A DNA stretch of 64,000 bases, taken from NCBI RefSeq assembly GCF_004920835.1, contig NZ_QFHO01000012.1, positions 1-64,000 of the forward strand, given 5' to 3'. This document shows, piece after piece, positions 24,648 through 35,275 of the stretch. This DNA comes from Stenotrophomonas maltophilia. GTDB lineage: Bacteria; Pseudomonadota; Gammaproteobacteria; Xanthomonadales; Xanthomonadaceae. A program made the translations under genes and the position numbers. The number at the start of each line of letters is the position of its first letter. Positions within the stretch are counted from its first letter, which is position 1. A model generated the notes under the pieces. The model was not told the DNA's origin. It did no database searches and saw only the letters and a program-made list of their open reading frames with translations.

Positions 24648-26687
24648 ATGTCCTATCTCGTCCTTGCCCGCAAGTGGCGTCCGAAGCGTTTTGCCGAGCT
24701 GGTGGGCCAGGAACACGTGGTCCGTGCGCTCAGCAACGCGCTGGACAGCGGCCGGGTCCACCACGCGTTCCTGTTCACCGGCACCCGCGGCGTGGGCAAG
24801 ACCACCATCGCGCGCATCTTCGCCAAGTCGCTGAACTGCGAGCAGGGCACCAGCGCCGACCCGTGCGGCCAGTGCGCGGCCTGCCTGGACATCGACGCCG
24901 GGCGCTACATCGACCTGCTGGAAATCGACGCCGCGTCCAACACCGGTGTGGATGACGTGCGCGAGGTGATCGAGAACGCGCAGTACATGCCCTCGCGCGG
25001 CAAGTACAAGGTCTACCTGATCGACGAAGTGCACATGCTGTCCAAGGCGGCGTTCAACGCGCTGCTGAAGACGCTGGAAGAGCCGCCGGAACACGTGAAG
25101 TTCCTGTTGGCCACCACCGATCCGCAGAAGCTGCCGGTCACCGTGCTCAGCCGCTGCCTGCAGTTCAATCTCAAGCGCCTGGATGAGGACCAGATCCAGG
25201 GCCAGATGACCCGCATCCTGGCTGCCGAGGAGATCGAGGCCGACAGCACTGCCATCGTGCAGCTGGCCAAGGCCGCCGACGGCAGCCTGCGTGACGGCCT
25301 GTCGCTGCTGGACCAGGCGATCGCCTACGCCGGCGGCGCGCTGCGCGAGGATGTGGTGCGCACCATGCTGGGCACGGTTGATCGCACCCAGGTGGCGGCG
25401 ATGCTCGACGCACTGGCCGAGGGCGATGGCCAGTGCCTGTTGCTGGTGGTTGCCGCGCTGGCCGAATTCTCGCCGGACTGGAGTGGCGTGCTGGAAGCGC
25501 TGGCCGAAGGCCTGCACCGCATCCAGGTGCAGCAGCTGGTGCCAGGCGCTGCGGCTGCCGCCGAAGGCCTGGACGCGACAGCCTTTGCCGAACGCCTACG
25601 CCCGGAAGTGGTGCAGCTCTGGTACCAGATGGCCTTGAATGGTCGTCGCGACCTGCCGCTGGCGCCGAGCCCGCGCGCCGGCTTCGAAATGGCCGTGCTG
25701 CGCATGCTGGCGTTCCGCCCGGCCGCGGCGGTCCCGCCGGTGCCGAAGTCGGTGGACGGCGCAGGCAATGCGTCGGGCGGCAATGCTGCCGGTGGCGGCA
25801 CCGGTGCGGGTACCCATGAAGCGACGCCGGCGACTGCCGCCGCTTCGGCAAGCCCGGCCGTGGTGGCGCAGTTGGCCGCTCCGGCGCAGGCTGCGCCGCG
25901 CGAGCCTGAACCCGAACCTGAGCCGGCCCCGCAACCGGAGCCGGATCCGACGCCGGAACCCGAGCCGGTTCCAGTGGAAGAGCCCGTGTCGTCGCCGCCG
26001 GTAAAGGCCGAAGCAGCGGCGCCGCCGTCCGCTGAAGCAGAAGCGGGTGATGACCTGCCGCCGTGGGCCACCGACGAAACCGGGGCGCGTGACGAGGCGC
26101 TGGCGGCCGAGATGGCTGGTCCGGATGCGGCGATGGTCGCGCCCTGGCATGAGCCGCCGGCTCCCGTCGCGGTCCCCAGCGAGCCTGCGCAGCCCGAACG
26201 TCCGTTCCGCGCCGAAGGCATTGCCATCGCGCCGGCCGAACCGCCGGGGCCGGCGCGTGATGCCCCGCCGCTGGAAGGTGTCAGCGATCTGGCCAGCGCC
26301 GAGGACTGGCTGGACCTGGTCGCCAACAGTGGCCTCAGTGGCCCATCGAGGCAGTTGGCCGCCAATGCCGCGTTCATCAGCTGCCAGCACGGGACCTTGA
26401 AACTGGGCCTTTCGCCCGGATTTGAATACCTGCGCTCGGAGCGCGCGCTGGCTGCGCTGGGCGAGATGCTGGAGAAGGCCCTCGGCCAGGCGCCGAAGAT
26501 CGTGGTCGAGACCGTGGAAACCGAACACGTTCCGGCCGAGACCCTGCACCAGCGTGCCGATCGCCAGCGTGGCGAGCGGCAGCAGGTGGCAGAGGCTGTT
26601 TTCATGGACGATCCGGAAGTGCAGGTGCTGATCCAACAGCACGGTGCCCGGGTTGTTTCCGATTCCATCCGTTCTTTTGACGAGTAA
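24648..26687 (+). CDS. dnaX: DNA polymerase III subunits tau/gamma
   Basis: Clamp-loader ATPase, 679 aa from MSYLVLARKWRPKRF. Walker A is GTRGVGKTT, the zinc-binding Cys cluster lies in CEQGTSADPCGQCAACLD, Walker B/DEVHML and the sensor region SRCLQFNLKR follow. Domain III ends near residue 370; then comes a long Pro/Glu/Ala linker (EPEPEPEPAPQPEPDPTPEP) and a C-terminal domain that in tau binds DnaB and alpha. I see no A-rich slippery heptamer like that of E. coli dnaX, so a separate gamma product is not evident. The ATG at 24618 is an alternative start. Confidence 0.95.
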   Translation: MSYLVLARKWRPKRFAELVGQEHVVRALSNALDSGRVHHAFLFTGTRGVGKTTIARIFAKSLNCEQGTSADPCGQCAACLDIDAGRYIDLLEIDAASNTGVDDVREVIENAQYMPSRGKYKVYLIDEVHMLSKAAFNALLKTLEEPPEHVKFLLATTDPQKLPVTVLSRCLQFNLKRLDEDQIQGQMTRILAAEEIEADSTAIVQLAKAADGSLRDGLSLLDQAIAYAGGALREDVVRTMLGTVDRTQVAAMLDALAEGDGQCLLLVVAALAEFSPDWSGVLEALAEGLHRIQVQQLVPGAAAAAEGLDATAFAERLRPEVVQLWYQMALNGRRDLPLAPSPRAGFEMAVLRMLAFRPAAAVPPVPKSVDGAGNASGGNAAGGGTGAGTHEATPATAAASASPAVVAQLAAPAQAAPREPEPEPEPAPQPEPDPTPEPEPVPVEEPVSSPPVKAEAAAPPSAEAEAGDDLPPWATDETGARDEALAAEMAGPDAAMVAPWHEPPAPVAVPSEPAQPERPFRAEGIAIAPAEPPGPARDAPPLEGVSDLASAEDWLDLVANSGLSGPSRQLAANAAFISCQHGTLKLGLSPGFEYLRSERALAALGEMLEKALGQAPKIVVETVETEHVPAETLHQRADRQRGERQQVAEAVFMDDPEVQVLIQQHGARVVSDSIRSFDE

Positions 26688-26693
26688 GACACT

Positions 26694-27014
26694 ATGCGCG
26701 GCAACATCGCCCAACTGATGCAGCAGGCCCAGAAGATGCAGGAAAACCTGCAGAAGGCCCAGGAAGAAATCGCCAAGATCGAAGTGACCGGCAGTGCCGG
26801 TGGCGGCATGGTCAGCGTGACCCTGACCGGCGCCAAGGAATGCCGCAAGGTGCGTATCGACCCGTCGCTGGCCAGCGACCCGGAGATGCTGGAAGACCTG
26901 ATCGCCGCCGCTTTCAACGACGCCTCGAACAAGATCGATGCCGAGTCGAAGTCGAAGATGGGGTCGGCCACCGCCGGCATGCAGCTGCCGCCAGGCATGA
27001 AGCTGCCGTTCTGA
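26694..27014 (+). CDS. ybaB: YbaB/EbfC nucleoid-associated protein
   Basis: A 106-aa DNA-binding protein starting [20 protein letters not shown]. The helical N-terminus, the [14 protein letters not shown] strand region and the helix [20 protein letters not shown] match the family, which forms a dimer with tweezer-like arms. It sits 6 bases after dnaX and before recR, the conserved dnaX-ybaB-recR order. Confidence 0.95.
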   Translation: MRGNIAQLMQQAQKMQENLQKAQEEIAKIEVTGSAGGGMVSVTLTGAKECRKVRIDPSLASDPEMLEDLIAAAFNDASNKIDAESKSKMGSATAGMQLPPGMKLPF

Positions 27015-27050
27015 TCTTCAGCGGGGTGCCTGTTGTTGCGGGCACCCCGC

Positions 27051-27099
27051 AGAGTCGAGCTTGCTCGACTGTCTGCAGCAGTCGAGCAAGCTCGACTCT
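27051..27099. repeat. 20-bp perfect inverted repeat (SMAG class)
   Basis: AGAGTCGAGCTTGCTCGACT and its exact complement AGTCGAGCAAGCTCGACTCT flank 9 bases; each arm is itself a palindrome and the right end reads CTAC. A hairpin GCGGGGTGCC/GGCACCCCGC (27021-27050) lies just before, possibly ending the ybaB transcript. Confidence 0.75.
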
Positions 27100-27144
27100 A
27101 CACATACCCGTCGGGCATGCCCGGCACGATCGAAGCACCCTGCC

Positions 27145-27744
27145 GTGTCCGCACCCCTGCTTGAACAATTGATCGACGCACTGCGGGTGCTGCCTGGCGT
27201 TGGCCAGAAGACCGCGCAGCGGATGGCCTACCACCTGCTCGAGCGCGAGCGCGAAGGTGGCCAGCGCCTGGCTGAAGCGCTGTCGCTGGCGGTGGAGCGC
27301 ATCGGCCATTGCGCACAGTGCCGCGATTTCAGTGAAACCGAGCTGTGCCCGACCTGCGCCAACGGCAGCCGCGAGCGCAGCCAGCTGTGCGTGGTGGAAT
27401 CGCCGGCCGACCGCCTGGCGATCGAGAACGCTACCGGTTTCCGTGGCGTGTACTTCGTGCTGCAGGGGCGGCTTTCGCCGCTGGATGGCATCGGCCCGCG
27501 CGAGCTGGGCCTGGAGCAGCTGGAGCGGCGGCTGGCCGAAGGCGAGGTACGGGAGCTGATCATCGCCACCAGTGCCACCGTCGAGGGCGAGGCCACCGCG
27601 CATTACCTGGCGCAGCTGGCGCGCGCACGAAAGGTTCAGCCGAGCCGTTTGGCGCAGGGGCTGCCGCTGGGTGGTGAACTGGAATACGTCGATCGCGGCA
27701 CGCTGTCGCACGCGTTCGGGACGCGCAGCGAGTTCCGCGATTGA
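27145..27744 (+). CDS. recR: Recombination mediator RecR
   Basis: Works with RecO/RecF in loading RecA at gaps. The 199-aa product uses a GTG start ([20 protein letters not shown]). The N-terminal helix-hairpin-helix [15 protein letters not shown], the four-Cys zinc finger [16 protein letters not shown] and the Toprim core [12 protein letters not shown] are visible. Length agrees with the family (about 198-200 aa); in-frame ATG codons further upstream fall in the repeat and are not used. Confidence 0.94.
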   Translation: MSAPLLEQLIDALRVLPGVGQKTAQRMAYHLLEREREGGQRLAEALSLAVERIGHCAQCRDFSETELCPTCANGSRERSQLCVVESPADRLAIENATGFRGVYFVLQGRLSPLDGIGPRELGLEQLERRLAEGEVRELIIATSATVEGEATAHYLAQLARARKVQPSRLAQGLPLGGELEYVDRGTLSHAFGTRSEFRD

Positions 27745-27811
27745 GCGCTGGCCGGGCATCGTCCGGCGCGGCCGGCCTACAATGCGGGAGACATTCCCGC
27801 CGAGGCTGACC

Positions 27812-28171
27812 ATGAGCAACGAAACCCTCTTCAGCAAGATCATCCGTCGCGAGATCCCGGCCACCATCGTCTACGAGGATGACGAGGTGCTGGGCTTCAA
27901 GGACATCGCACCGCAGGCGCCGGTGCACGTGCTGTTCATTCCGAAGAACGAGATCATCCCGACCCTGGACGACCTGCAGCCGTCGCAGGCGCACCTGATC
28001 GGCAAACTGGCGCTGGCCGCTGCCGAGTATGCGCGCCGCGAAGGCTTCGCACGGGACGGCTACCGCATCGTGATGAACTGCCGTGAGGACGCCGGGCAGA
28101 CCGTGTTCCATATCCACATGCACCTGCTGGCCGGTGGGCAGCTGGGGCATTTCGGTACGCCGGGGCGTTGA
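27812..28171 (+). CDS. hinT: HIT family protein (HinT-like nucleotide hydrolase)
   Basis: A 119-aa histidine-triad protein starting MSNETLFSKIIRREIPA. VYEDDEVLGFKDIAPQAPVHVL and the catalytic HIHMHLLAGG motif place it in the HinT group, which hydrolyses AMP-lysine-type phosphoramidates. It is a single gene ending in a palindrome and a strong terminator. Confidence 0.92.
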   Translation: MSNETLFSKIIRREIPATIVYEDDEVLGFKDIAPQAPVHVLFIPKNEIIPTLDDLQPSQAHLIGKLALAAAEYARREGFARDGYRIVMNCREDAGQTVFHIHMHLLAGGQLGHFGTPGR

Positions 28172-28179
28172 GCGCAGGG

Positions 28180-28228
28180 CATCCATGCCATGCGTGGATG
28201 AAAAAAGGCCGCCCGAGGGCGGCCTTTT
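28180..28228. terminator. REP palindrome and bidirectional terminator
   Basis: CATCCATGCCATGCGTGGATG (28180-28200) is followed by AAAAGGCCGCCC-GA-GGGCGGCCTTTT (28203-28228). The flanking A and T runs allow termination from both the HIT gene and the convergent slp operon. Confidence 0.85.
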
Positions 28229-28251
28229 CCGTCATGCCTGTGCGGTGACGA

Positions 28252-28779
28252 TCACCACCAGCCCCAGCGTCCATAGCCACCCCAGTACGGGCCATACGGG
28301 CCCGGGCCCCACGGGCCGTAGGGGTAGGGCACCACGTCGACCTGGCGCTGTTCCGGCCACAGGTAGATCACATCGGCCGACAGCTTCGGCAGGCGGTAGT
28401 CATAGTCGCCGATGCGGGTGTTCTGGTAGCCGTCGATCTTGCCGATGAAGGTCACGTCACGGCCGGCTTCGAACACGGCCGGGTCGTAGAAGCCGGCGCG
28501 GCAGGCGATGAAGCGGCCGTCGCTGGCGTCGGACGAGGTGGTGTTCGGGCGGCCACTGGCGTTGAGCGGGCGCGAGATCATCTGGAAGCAGGTCTCGCCC
28601 TGGCCGGGCTTGGTTTCGATGATGCGGCCGCCCCAACGGACGGGCGTGCCGACCTGCTGGGTGGCGACCGAGTCGCGCGGGGAGACCAGGCTGAACTGTC
28701 CCTGCAGCGGCTTGGGGGCCGTGGCGCAGGCCGACAGGGCCAGCGTGGCCACAGCGGTGAGGAAGAACTTGGTGTTCAT
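28252..28779 (-). CDS. slp: Slp-type outer membrane lipoprotein
   Basis: A 175-aa protein with lipobox LSAC (Cys18 after MNTKFFLTAVATLAL). The body contains VRWGGRIIETKPGQGETCFQ and FYDPAVFEAGRDVTFIG, the Slp/YeaY family pattern, and the C-terminus is a Pro/Gly/Tyr/Trp-rich tail. The start at 28779 overlaps the TGA of the upstream transglutaminase gene as ATGA, so it is the last, translationally coupled gene of the MoxR-DUF58-TgpA operon. Members are linked to stationary phase and envelope stress. Confidence 0.85.
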   Translation of the reverse strand: MNTKFFLTAVATLALSACATAPKPLQGQFSLVSPRDSVATQQVGTPVRWGGRIIETKPGQGETCFQMISRPLNASGRPNTTSSDASDGRFIACRAGFYDPAVFEAGRDVTFIGKIDGYQNTRIGDYDYRLPKLSADVIYLWPEQRQVDVVPYPYGPWGPGPYGPYWGGYGRWGWW

Positions 28780-30725
28780 GGGGAGGCTCCGGAAGTCGGG
28801 CGATGCCTGCGCAGGTCCCGCAATAATGAAGCGAGGTCGGTGCAAGTTCCAGCGTAGCGCGCGTCGTCGAAACGCTGGCTGAGCGCCAGCAGTGCAGGAT
28901 CGGGGCGGCGGGCATGTACCCGACGCGCCCAGTCCTGTGCGGTTTCATGCGGTTCGCGGGCCAGGCCGAGGCGGGCGTAGCGGCGGCCCAGCCGGTGCCA
29001 GGCGCGCAACAGCGGATCACGTTCGCGTTCGCCGCGGGCCAGCAGCCAGGCCATCCACGCCAGCGCCATCAACGCAGCCGTCACGAAGCCGGCTATCAGT
29101 TGTGCCGGCCCCAGGTCATCCAGCCCGAGCGGCTTGAGCAGCTGCTGCTGGCGGCGGGCATCGAAGGACAGCACCAGATCGTTCCAGCCGCGGCGCAGCC
29201 AGTCGCCCATCTGCCCCAGTTGCAGCCAACGCTGTTGCAGCGGGCTGTCCGTGCCGGCCTGCAGGCGGTCGTCGAGGGTGTCGAGAATACGTTCGGGGGC
29301 GACGGCAGCGGTGGGGTCGACGCGCACCCAGCCACGTTGCGGCAGCCACACTTCGGCCCAGGCGTGGGCGTCCATCCGCCGTACGATCCAGTAGTCGCCA
29401 AGGCGGTTGCGGGTGCCGCCGGCGAAGCCGGTCACCACGCGTGCCGGAACGCCGGCGCCGCGCATCAGCACCACGAAGGCGGCGCTGAAGTGTTCACAGA
29501 ACCCGGCTTTGTAGCCGAACAGGAACTCGTCGACCGGATCGCGTCCTGCCGGGGGCGTTTCCAGCGTGTAGGAGAAATCGGTGGTGATCCATTGCAGCGC
29601 GCGGCGGACGATGGCTTCGTCATCGCCACCGGCGTCCTGCCGCCATTGCTGGGCGAGGGTTGCCGTGCGTGGATTGAAGCCGGCGGGCAGCTGCAGCGTC
29701 GCGCGCCGGAGGTAGGGCGAGAGCGTGCTGTCGAAGTGCTGTGGTGGTGCCGAATGCAGTCGCCAGCGGCTCAGCGAGGCCAGCGAGCGCTCGCTGCTCA
29801 GGCTCATGTCCGCGTCCAGCGTGCTGCCGGCAGGGGCGCGGCTGGGCAGGTCCAGCGCCACCAGCTGACGGCGGTCGGTGGGCTCGTAGTCGATCTGGTA
29901 GTCCCAGCCCTGCACACCGGCAACGACGACTGCCGCAGGCCGCCGTGCGCTGGCCCGGTCGCGCGTCCAGCGCCGGCCATCGAAGGCAGTCAGCACCGGG
30001 CCACGCCAGTAGCGTTGCGTCGGCTCGGGTACGGCACCGAAGAACTGCACACGCAGCGCCGGGGTGTCGTCGGCCATCAGGTCCAGCCATTGGCCGGGTT
30101 CCATGCTGTCGGACAGCCCCGGCGTGCCGACGGCACGTTCGGGAACACCCCACAGCGGCGTTGCCAGGCGCGGGAACAGCCAGAAGCTGGCCAGTGCCAG
30201 CGGCAGGCCGATCGCCAGCAGACGACCGACACTGCGCAGCTGCCCACGCAACGGCAGGCGGCCGGCATGGCCTTCATCCTGGGCCAGGCGTTGCAGTGCA
30301 AGCAGGGCGCCGACACCGGCCAGGGCGGCCAGGGTCGTGGTCAGTGGTCCCTGGTCGAGCAGGAATGCGGCAAACGGAGCAAACAGCGCAAAGCCGAGCA
30401 GGCTGCGCGCGTCACGCAGGCTGCGCAGTTCGCTGGATTTGATCGCCAGCATCGCCGCCAGCAGGGCGCAGCCGGTATCGCGCCCCGGGCGCGCCATGCC
30501 CATCTGCCAGACGATGGCGGCGAGCATGCCCAGCACCAGCAGCAGGCGTATCGGCATCGGCAGCACGCGTCGCCAGGACAGGGCAGCGGTCAATATCGCA
30601 GCGATCGCGATCACCACCGCCAGCAGCGGTGGCAACTGCAGCAGCAGTGGCAGCAGGGCCAGCGCCGCACAGGCCAACGTCCAGGCACGTGTGCTGCGAT
30701 CCAGTTGATCGAGGGGATCAGCCAT
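28776..30725 (-). CDS. tgpA: TgpA-like membrane transglutaminase (DUF3488)
   Basis: A 649-aa inner-membrane protein. The first about 200 residues form several TM helices (DUF3488 part); a periplasmic transglutaminase-like domain follows with the catalytic Cys in KAGFCEHFSAAFVV, His in MDAHAWAEVWL and Asp in GWVRVDPTAA; one more TM (AGFVTAALMALAWMAWLL) and a cytoplasmic DUF4129-like tail close the protein. The Pseudomonas homologue is needed for viability. It overlaps the upstream DUF58 gene by 8 bases. Confidence 0.9.
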   Translation of the reverse strand: MADPLDQLDRSTRAWTLACAALALLPLLLQLPPLLAVVIAIAAILTAALSWRRVLPMPIRLLLVLGMLAAIVWQMGMARPGRDTGCALLAAMLAIKSSELRSLRDARSLLGFALFAPFAAFLLDQGPLTTTLAALAGVGALLALQRLAQDEGHAGRLPLRGQLRSVGRLLAIGLPLALASFWLFPRLATPLWGVPERAVGTPGLSDSMEPGQWLDLMADDTPALRVQFFGAVPEPTQRYWRGPVLTAFDGRRWTRDRASARRPAAVVVAGVQGWDYQIDYEPTDRRQLVALDLPSRAPAGSTLDADMSLSSERSLASLSRWRLHSAPPQHFDSTLSPYLRRATLQLPAGFNPRTATLAQQWRQDAGGDDEAIVRRALQWITTDFSYTLETPPAGRDPVDEFLFGYKAGFCEHFSAAFVVLMRGAGVPARVVTGFAGGTRNRLGDYWIVRRMDAHAWAEVWLPQRGWVRVDPTAAVAPERILDTLDDRLQAGTDSPLQQRWLQLGQMGDWLRRGWNDLVLSFDARRQQQLLKPLGLDDLGPAQLIAGFVTAALMALAWMAWLLARGERERDPLLRAWHRLGRRYARLGLAREPHETAQDWARRVHARRPDPALLALSQRFDDARYAGTCTDLASLLRDLRRHRPTSGASP

Positions 30726-31664
30726 ATGGCATCAGCGCCAGCGCGCGCAGGCACAGGTGGTGATGGTTCGCGCCCTGGCCGGGCCCGAACGGCGGGTGCG
30801 CCGGCAGCAGCAGAGTGTAGCGGCGGCCCTCGCGTTCGGCCATGCCGACCCAGCGCGCCAGCCGCGCGATGCGTGCTTCGTGGCCCAGCGGTGCCAGCAT
30901 GCGCCAGTCCAGCACCACTTCGATGCCGGCCGGCCTTTCGTACTCGCGCACCAGCAGACTGTCGCGGCGTGCCGAGTGCTTCCAGGAAATGCTGCGTGGC
31001 GCGTCGCCGGCGCGGTAGGGCCGCAGCTGATGCAGTTCCTCACCACTGGCATGGGCACGCGTGTGCAGGGGATCGTTGCCACTCTCCGGAAGTGCAGGTG
31101 CGGTTGTCTCGGCCAGTGGATAGACCAGCAGCGGTTGTTCCGGCCACACCCACGACCACGCCCGTACCAGGCCCAGTGGCTGGGTGGTGGACAGGCGGAT
31201 GCGCGGCAGCTCCAGCCAGCCGCGGCGTTCGCTCGGTACCTCCAGTTCCACCTCACCGCGACCGTGTGCCGGCAGTGAGGTCCAGGTTTCGCTGTCGCCC
31301 AGCTGCAGGTGCAGGCCATGGCGCGCGCGCGGATCGCGCAGCGACAGGTCCACGCGCAGGCGCAGCGGTTGCCCGGCCGGCACCGGCTCGGCGGAGATCG
31401 CATCGATCTGCACGCCGGATAGCTGCAGGTGCGCGGCAATGGCACTGGCGATGGCCGCTGCCGCCAGCAGCAGGGCCAGCAGCAGCGCTGGATTGTTGTT
31501 GTAGTTCAGCGCGCCGAGGAGCATGGCGGCCAGCAAGGTGGCAACGAACAGGCCGAAGCGGGTGGGCAACACATAGATGCGATGGCGATCCAGTCGCTTC
31601 GGCAAGGCTTCTGGCCTGCGCGGCCGGGCCATCAGCTGCAGTCGTGCCCAGCGTGTGGCCACGT

Positions 31665-31668
<4 letters not shown>
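30718..31668 (-). CDS. DUF58 domain-containing membrane protein
   Basis: A 316-aa protein with two N-terminal TM helices (FGLFVATLLAAMLLGALNY and ALLLALLLAAAAIASAIAA), a beta-rich extracytoplasmic region and the DUF58 signature RPYRAGDAPRSISWKHSARRDSLLVREYE followed by a VWA-like segment. DUF58 proteins form units with MoxR AAA ATPases and TgpA; they are thought to act as adaptors or chaperoned partners. ATGA overlap with the MoxR gene. Confidence 0.9.
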
Positions 31669-32618
<950 letters not shown>

Positions 32619-32660
32619 GATCGTCTCAGTTCTGGAATCCACTCGATTATCCATAGAGCG

Positions 32661-34496
32661 ATGCAAGGCGAACAGCGCGCACGAACGATATTTCTCTGGT
32701 TATGGACGCTGGTCACAGCGGCCAAGCTGGTGGTGGCCGCGCGCCTGCCACTGTTTGTCGATGAGGCGTTCTACTGGCAGGAAGGCCAGCATCTGGCGGC
32801 CGCCTATTCCGATCTGCCCGGGTTGACTGCATGGCTGGCACGACTGGGCGTGGAGATCGGTGGCCACCACGTCCTGGCGTTGCGCCTGCCGTTCCTGGCC
32901 ATTGGTGCATTGCTGCCGCTGCTGGTGGCGCGCATCGCCACGCGTTGGTTCGGCAACGTGGCCGGATGGCAGGCCGGCAGCCTGACACTGTTGATGCCGT
33001 TGTCGGCCACGCTGGGGCTGCTGGCGGTGCCGGACGTGCCGATGGCACTGGCGGCCGTGATCTGCCTGCACGCCGGTGCGCGCCTGCTGCACAACGTCGA
33101 TGCGTCTTCGGCGATGAAGCTGGCGCTGGGCCTGATGATCGGTGCGCTCAGCCACTATCGCTTCATCGGCGTCATCGGCGTGGGCTTTGTTGCCTTGCTG
33201 GCGCTGCCGCAGGGACGGCGCATGCTGGCTGATCCACGCGTATGGGTGGCGCTTGCAGTGGGCGTGCTGGCCTGGCTGCCGCTGCTGGCGTGGAATGCGG
33301 ACAATCACGATGCCGGGCTGAAGTTCCAGGTGGTTGAGCGCCATCCCTGGACTTTCGAATGGGCCGGGCTGTGGTTCCTGCTGATCCAGCCGATGCTGGT
33401 TACGCCGATCCTGTGCATCGCGATGTGGAAGGTGGCGTTGGCGGGCACCCGCAGCGGTGGCGGCGCGCGCGTGCAATGGCGTTACTTCGGCCTGGTCGGT
33501 GGCGTATCAACGCTTGGCATCTTCCTGCTGGGATTCTTCACCGACGTCGAGCGGATCAGCTTCCACTGGCCACTGCCGGGCTATCTGGCGCTGCTGGTGG
33601 CGGTGCCGGTGGTGCTCAACGGCTGGCCGCGCTGGCTGCGCCGTACCGGCTGGTGGCTGGCTGGCGCCGGCATGGTGCTGGCATTCGGTTATTACCTGAT
33701 GGCATCCACGCCTTCGCTGCGTGAGCAACTGGCGGGCAGCAAGTACTACCCGCGCAACTTCGCCGGTTGGCAGCCGCTGGCGGTGGCGGTGCGCGATGAG
33801 CTGCAGCAGATGCCAGCCGGCACGCGCGTGCTGGCCGGCAACTTCAAGGTCGGGGCCGAACTGGGCTTCCAGCTCGGCAATGGCGATATCGAGGTGCTGC
33901 CGCATCCGCTCAACGACAAGCACGGCCGCACCGCGCAGCTGGCGCAGTGGGGGTTGCTGCACGAGGGCGAGCGTGCGGCGCCGATGCTGTTGGTGCTGTC
34001 GCCCAGTGACCAGCGTTACCGCGATCTGCTGGCGCGCTATCACGCCATCTGCGGGCAGGTCGGGCCGTTGCCCGCGCCGCGGGTGGTCAGCAGCGATCAT
34101 GGTTTCCAGCGTTTCCTGCTGTTCCGCCTGCCGGCACAGCGCGCGGCGGGTCCGTGCGTGACCCCGGCGATGGCGTGGCTGGATGCGCCATCCAACGGTG
34201 AAAAGGTTTCGGGCACGCTTGCCATCAAGGGCTGGGCGTTCAAGGACGGCGTCGGCCTGGCGCGTGTCGAGGTGCTGGTCGATGGCCGCTCTATCGGTAG
34301 CGCGCAGTACGGGCGTGTGTTCGACGTACGTCACACCTGGCCGGACAGCACCGACCCGCGGCATCCGGCGGTGGGCTTCGATGCGTCGCTGGATACCGCC
34401 ACTCTGGCACCGGGCCGGCATTGGCTGGGCCTGCGCCTGCATGGCAACGATGGCAGCGTGGAAGAGTGGCAGGAGCAGCCGTTCGAGGTTCGTTGA
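32661..34496 (+). CDS. GT39-family membrane glycosyltransferase with C-terminal Ig-like domain
   Basis: A 611-aa GT-C fold protein (ArnT/PMT type) that transfers a sugar from a polyprenyl-phosphate donor on the periplasmic side. The first periplasmic loop has the family DE pair at residues 34-35 (LFVDEAFYW); about ten TM helices follow up to residue 360. The C-terminal about 110 residues (APSNGEKVSGTLAIKGWAFK onward) read as an Ig-like beta domain, found in a subset of such enzymes. Acceptor unknown. Confidence 0.85.
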   Translation: MQGEQRARTIFLWLWTLVTAAKLVVAARLPLFVDEAFYWQEGQHLAAAYSDLPGLTAWLARLGVEIGGHHVLALRLPFLAIGALLPLLVARIATRWFGNVAGWQAGSLTLLMPLSATLGLLAVPDVPMALAAVICLHAGARLLHNVDASSAMKLALGLMIGALSHYRFIGVIGVGFVALLALPQGRRMLADPRVWVALAVGVLAWLPLLAWNADNHDAGLKFQVVERHPWTFEWAGLWFLLIQPMLVTPILCIAMWKVALAGTRSGGGARVQWRYFGLVGGVSTLGIFLLGFFTDVERISFHWPLPGYLALLVAVPVVLNGWPRWLRRTGWWLAGAGMVLAFGYYLMASTPSLREQLAGSKYYPRNFAGWQPLAVAVRDELQQMPAGTRVLAGNFKVGAELGFQLGNGDIEVLPHPLNDKHGRTAQLAQWGLLHEGERAAPMLLVLSPSDQRYRDLLARYHAICGQVGPLPAPRVVSSDHGFQRFLLFRLPAQRAAGPCVTPAMAWLDAPSNGEKVSGTLAIKGWAFKDGVGLARVEVLVDGRSIGSAQYGRVFDVRHTWPDSTDPRHPAVGFDASLDTATLAPGRHWLGLRLHGNDGSVEEWQEQPFEVR

Positions 34497-34507
34497 GTCC
34501 GGCTTTT

Positions 34508-34589
34508 GCAGAGTCAAGCCATGTTCGACTGCTTCTGTTCCAGAGGGCAGGTGGCCAGGGAAATGCAGTCGAGCATGGCTCGGCTCTAC
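34508..34589. repeat. SMAG-type inverted palindromes
   Basis: AGAGTCAAGCCATGTTCGACT and, facing it, GCAGTCGAGCATGGCTCGGCTCTAC, placed between the convergent GT39 and maf-2 genes. Confidence 0.65.
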
Positions 34590-34592
34590 AGT

Positions 34593-35162
34593 TCAGGGCA
34601 CCGCGAATCCCGCTCTGCGCAGCAGCCCGCACAGCGCGATCAGCGGCAGGCCCACCAGTGCCGTCGGGTCGCGGTTGTCGATCGCCTCGAACAGGCTGAT
34701 GCCCAGGCCCTCGCACTTGAAACTGCCGGCACAGTCCAGTGGCTGTTCTGCGGCTACGTAGCGGGCGATCTCGTCCTCGCCCAGCGCGCGGAAACGCACT
34801 TCGGTCAGGTCGATCGCCGTGAAGGATTCTCCGTCTCGCGTGAGACTGATGCCGGTATGGAAGCGCACGGTGTGTCCGGACATTGCCTTCAATTGCGCGC
34901 GGGCCGCCTCGACCGTGCCAGGCTTGCCCAGCGGCTGGCCGTTCAGGTCCGCCACCTGATCCGAGCCGATCACCCAGGCGCCCGGATGACGGGCAGCCAC
35001 CTCGGCGGCCTTGGCGGCCGCCAGTCGCATGGCCAGGGCCAGCGGGGCCTCACCGTCCAGCGGGGTTTCATCCACGTCCGGGCGTGCGCAGTCGAAGGGC
35101 AGGCCCAGCCGTTGCAGCAGTTCACGACGGTAGCGGGAGGTGGAGGCCAGGATCAGCGGCAT
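34593..35162 (-). CDS. yceF: Maf-type nucleotide pyrophosphatase (m7GTP-type, YceF-like)
   Basis: A 189-aa house-cleaning pyrophosphatase. MPLILASTSRYRRELLQRLGLPF, the catalytic Asp in GAWVIGSDQVADLNG and KCEGLGISLFEAIDNRDPTALVGLPLI match the YceF subgroup (7-methyl-GTP) rather than YhdE. It is divergent from yceD, as in the E. coli yceF/yceD-rpmF arrangement. Confidence 0.9.
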   Translation of the reverse strand: MPLILASTSRYRRELLQRLGLPFDCARPDVDETPLDGEAPLALAMRLAAAKAAEVAARHPGAWVIGSDQVADLNGQPLGKPGTVEAARAQLKAMSGHTVRFHTGISLTRDGESFTAIDLTEVRFRALGEDEIARYVAAEQPLDCAGSFKCEGLGISLFEAIDNRDPTALVGLPLIALCGLLRRAGFAVP

Positions 35163-35275
35163 GCGACAATACCGGGGCAGGGCGCGGCAGTCTGGCCCGT
35201 CCGCAACGCCAGCGGCAAGTCCTGTATGGCGGGCATTTGACAGCCGCCGCCCCGATCCTTAGTATTCAGCGGCTT

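Noticed and set aside
24648..26687. A programmed frameshift in dnaX making a gamma subunit.
   Set aside because: No A-AAA-AAG or similar slippery run with a following stem was found in the GC-rich linker region.
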